DNA from: Neodiprion pinetum
Taxonomy: Eukaryota > Arthropoda > Insecta > Hymenoptera > Diprionidae
Assembly: GCF_021155775.2 (NCBI RefSeq)
Contig: NC_060237.1
Location: forward strand, 2,916,501 to 2,980,500
Reading direction: 5' to 3'
DNA: 64,000 nucleotides
Numbering within the stretch: the stretch's first letter is position 1; each line of letters starts with the position of its first letter. The position numbers and the translations under genes are program-made. Below are positions 61,310 to 64,000 of this stretch, piece by piece. The notes beneath the pieces were generated by a model, which was not told the origin of the DNA, did no database searches, and was given only the letters and a program-made list of their open reading frames with translations.

Positions 61310-63665
61310 TTTGCCTTGTTGAAGTTACACCTTGATTCTGAAAGATAGGGTGATAATCCAATTTATTTGCAAGGGACAAACAGAAGATGGACATAAGTCT
61401 ACTAACGAGCGTAATCTGTAGTTGGCTATCTATTTTGTCGAGGACTCGTAATGCTATTCAGTTCTACTTGAATTTTAATCTTCGTCACTTTATGTCGGGA
61501 AAGAAAAATAGAGCAATATTGCAAAAATATGATATTTAATTTTGAAAAATAGGATTCTGTAACAAAAAAAGTAAAATTCCTCAAATATTAAATACCATCA
61601 ATTATAATTTTTGAAGATGCAATGTTATCGAAGAGTCGAACAAAGTTCAAACAGTTAAAGCCATATTGATAAGTGGCATCAATCAATTATCTTCTTAGTC
61701 AATCTTTCAGGGTTTGAAGTTAAATAATATAGAAGTGACAGAGGATTTTATAAAAACAAGTTACAATCAGAATGTCTGATGTTATTCGAAAAACGGAATG
61801 CAAGTACAGTTCCGAGTATTAAGAATAAGTTGGGCCCTGACTTTATGGCAGGGGAACATCTATTTTACCACTTAATCATTGCGCAATTTGAGCACAGCTG
61901 CTGAACCAGCACTAGTACTCCAAGGTAGTAGCTCAATTTTAACATTTCATGTAATTTTCTTTGTCTTCCGAAAATGTATCGTCAACGGGAGAAAGAAGAG
62001 AGAAAGGGTGAAAAAAGAAAAACAATGCAAATTCAAATGCTAGTATAGTTGCTGGAGTACAACAAAATTAACGGAATAATTTTAAGTTTGTTTTCATACA
62101 TTTAACGCGATTGCAGTAGTCACACATTATGCGTAGGTGTAATACAACTCGGTAGAAGGTTGTTACGTGCAAGAGCGAAAAATAGATTCCTGTCACCACA
62201 ACAAAGGCGATATTTTTGAAGCTGAGCTTTCTCAGCTGTTTCCCGATAAAGTGTTTATTTATGCCAAAATTAAATCCGATCACAGACGATCTGTACCGCG
62301 GTAGCAAAACTCGTTACAGTTTTACTTACATTAAAGTAAAATCTCCCACTCATCGTGCGGAGCGCAGCATCGTTCGGTCGTCCGTCCTTCCCAGTCCGTT
62401 CCGTCCAGGGTCTACTGCGTCATTTTGCAACTACTGACAGCTCTCTAGCTCGCAGCATCGATGTCACTACCACGTTCGACGACGAACCAAGCTGAACTTA
62501 ATCCGATATTTTTTTAGTCTCTTATCGATATAATCACGTAGGGAAAAGGCAAGATCTGATCAAGTTCACGTTCACACTTACGTTCACTGCTCGAAATAAT
62601 CACCAATCTCACCAAACAAAGCCAAATCACCCATTCGAACGTTTCAGTCGAGCCTCACCTATCAATTCTACTCGCCCAACGAAAACAATAATCAGCTGAT
62701 TCGGCCATAGACCATTCAGTCCACTGATCGCATTTCGATCGTGTATTACCACAGACAGGCAATGTTGTTCTGCCCTTCTCTATTTTATCTGTTAGAAAGA
62801 GACCGCAGATTTACCGTTATCGACGAAACATGGGTTATTTTTAATAATGGTTGTCGGGTCTGGGGATAATTTTACTATCGTGCACTTACCGACGTCTTAC
62901 GGGATCCGAATATAAAGTTCAGTCAGCATAGCAGAGTACTGCAATTTCCTCCTCCGCCCTTCAGAACCCCGTAATATATGTTCTAAGGGCATCCCTAACA
63001 GATACGCTAAAATCCATAAGGCTAGGTTAATTCGTACATCTTCATCTTCAGTCCAGTCCGAACCATGGGTCTTTGACCCATAACAAGAATTTGAAGACTG
63101 TTACCCCTGGGTAAATTTTTGTGACCAGTACTCCGCGGGCTAGTGGACCTGAGGCCATAAGGAGCCGTGTTAGCGATCCGGTAACTTTCTTACCGGGATA
63201 AGCGTTTTTAACAGTCTTCAGTCAACGCTTTAGTCACCAAGTAGTCACGATCTATAGTGTAGCTTTCACCGCCTCGGTTTTCAAAGTGTTTCAAGACTGG
63301 ACTTCGAAATATTTGTTAAAAATTTTAAATTGCTTCTCAGAGTGCCAAGCGCATCATTCTGAAAGTATAAATGTTAGATGCCCAAAGAATTTTCGAATAA
63401 AAACTCAAATTCCCTTCACCCATTACAGAGAAATTCAACATTTAAATTTCGCATGTGCCATTAAATCAAAGAGCTAATTGAAAGAGAAGAGTTGCAACCG
63501 AACTGTCGAGATATTTACTTGGTCTGTATGTGTATGAAAAACCGATCAAACGCGGAAGTAAAAGTTCCTGCTTTACAAGTCAACGTCTGAATATTTCCTG
63601 TGGTTCAACGACGTCAACAATCCCCGGAGAAGTTATATGAATAATCAATTCGATTTTTCAAAACA
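61310..63665. promoter_or_regulatory. Divergent upstream region of BCAS3 and iduronate-2-sulfatase
   Basis: On the minus strand an acceptor at 61338 joins a 5' UTR segment (61337-61310) to an upstream non-coding exon. A good GTAAGT donor at 62330-62325 (minus) makes about 62331-62450 a candidate first exon. The rest is spacer with the IDS promoter near 63400-63660. A short inverted repeat lies at 63092-63220. Confidence 0.45.
63092..63220. repeat. Short inverted repeat, 12-bp arms
   Basis: TGAAGACTGTTA at 63092-63103 and its perfect reverse complement TAACAGTCTTCA at 63209-63220. The inner parts each hold a smaller hairpin (GTTACCCCTGGGTAA; CCGGTAACTTTCTTACCGG). It could be a tiny fold-back element or a structured regulatory sequence. 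Confidence 0.35.
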
Positions 63666-64000
63666 ATGGGGGATCGGCCTCGAAATTCCGTTCACTTTCG
63701 GCTGAGCAATTTGTTCATTTTTATTAATTTCACAATATTCAGAGTGTTTGGAAAGCAAAATGTCCTCATGATAGTAGTTGATGATTTAAGGCCATCACTC
63801 GGCTGTTATGGAGATCCTAATGCCGTTACACCAAACATTGATCTTTTGGCAAAGAGAGGCGTGCTGTTTACTCGAGCATTCGCTCAGGTACCGGCATTTT
63901 ATATACCTCAAATAGAAATAATTGGATGAAACAGAAAAGATACGTAGTAGCTATCCATTTTATGATTAATTTCAATTGCATTTCAAATTTCTCAGCAAGC
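63666..64000 (+). CDS. Ids: Iduronate 2-sulfatase, N-terminal part
   Basis: Exon 1 is 63666-63887 (74 codons, ending in CAG|GTACCGG) and exon 2 begins at 63996 (CAAGC after a CTCAG acceptor) and runs off the window. The frame reads FAFAQ-like: ...RAFAQ joined to QA, matching the IDS sequence around the second exon. The N-terminus MGDRPRNSVHFRLSN is followed by a hydrophobic stretch (LFIFINFTIF) acting as signal peptide or anchor. NVLMIVVDDLRPSLGCYGD carries the two Asp that bind the active-site Ca2+ in sulfatases. The enzyme removes 2-O-sulfate from iduronic acid in dermatan and heparan sulfate in the lysosome. The catalytic Cys-x-Pro-x-Arg lies past the window edge. Confidence 0.9.

Overview
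This is nuclear DNA from an insect, most likely a hymenopteran. The basis is AT-rich intergenic sequence, spliced genes with GT-AG introns, and orthologues of arthropod genes (lava lamp, Lobe/PRAS40, rudhira/BCAS3). No bacterial operons, tRNA genes, rRNA genes or CRISPR arrays were seen. Gene models were built by eye from reading frames, splice sites and phase agreement, so each exon edge carries an uncertainty of about 1-3 bases. The order Hymenoptera is an inference.

Layout, left to right: (1) 1-8717 (+), the 3' part of a giant coiled-coil golgin, probably lava lamp. (2) 10553-11318 (-), Gemin6, divergent from a small unrecognised ORF at 11417-11650 (+). (3) 12473-14420 (+), ethanolamine kinase. 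(4) 15765-19794 (+), Lobe/PRAS40. (5) 22101-24239 (-), eIF3m, divergent from (6) 24969-29162 (+), cytosolic cysteinyl-tRNA synthetase. (7) 30492-32494 (-), a TRAF6-type adaptor. (8) 33162-41930, a tandem array of about 22 copies of a ~335-bp satellite with higher-order structure, broken by a 1.3-kb TTAA-flanked DNA transposon. (9) 43547-44458 (+), SF3A2. (10) 47352-61309 (-), BCAS3/rudhira, with two phase-compatible last exons. One of these is a 3.3-kb exon encoding a ~1,095-residue disordered, lysine-ended tail. (11) 63666-64000 (+), the start of iduronate-2-sulfatase.

Most genes are conserved housekeeping or signalling genes: Golgi structure, SMN complex, phospholipid synthesis, TORC1 signalling, translation, innate signalling, splicing, cell migration or autophagy, and lysosomal catabolism. 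They are arranged individually, and the only functional layout is two divergent gene pairs. The unusual material is the satellite array with its nested transposon, six or so small fold-back (MITE-like) elements in introns and intergenic DNA, the alternative giant exon of BCAS3, and two short ORFs that I could not identify.
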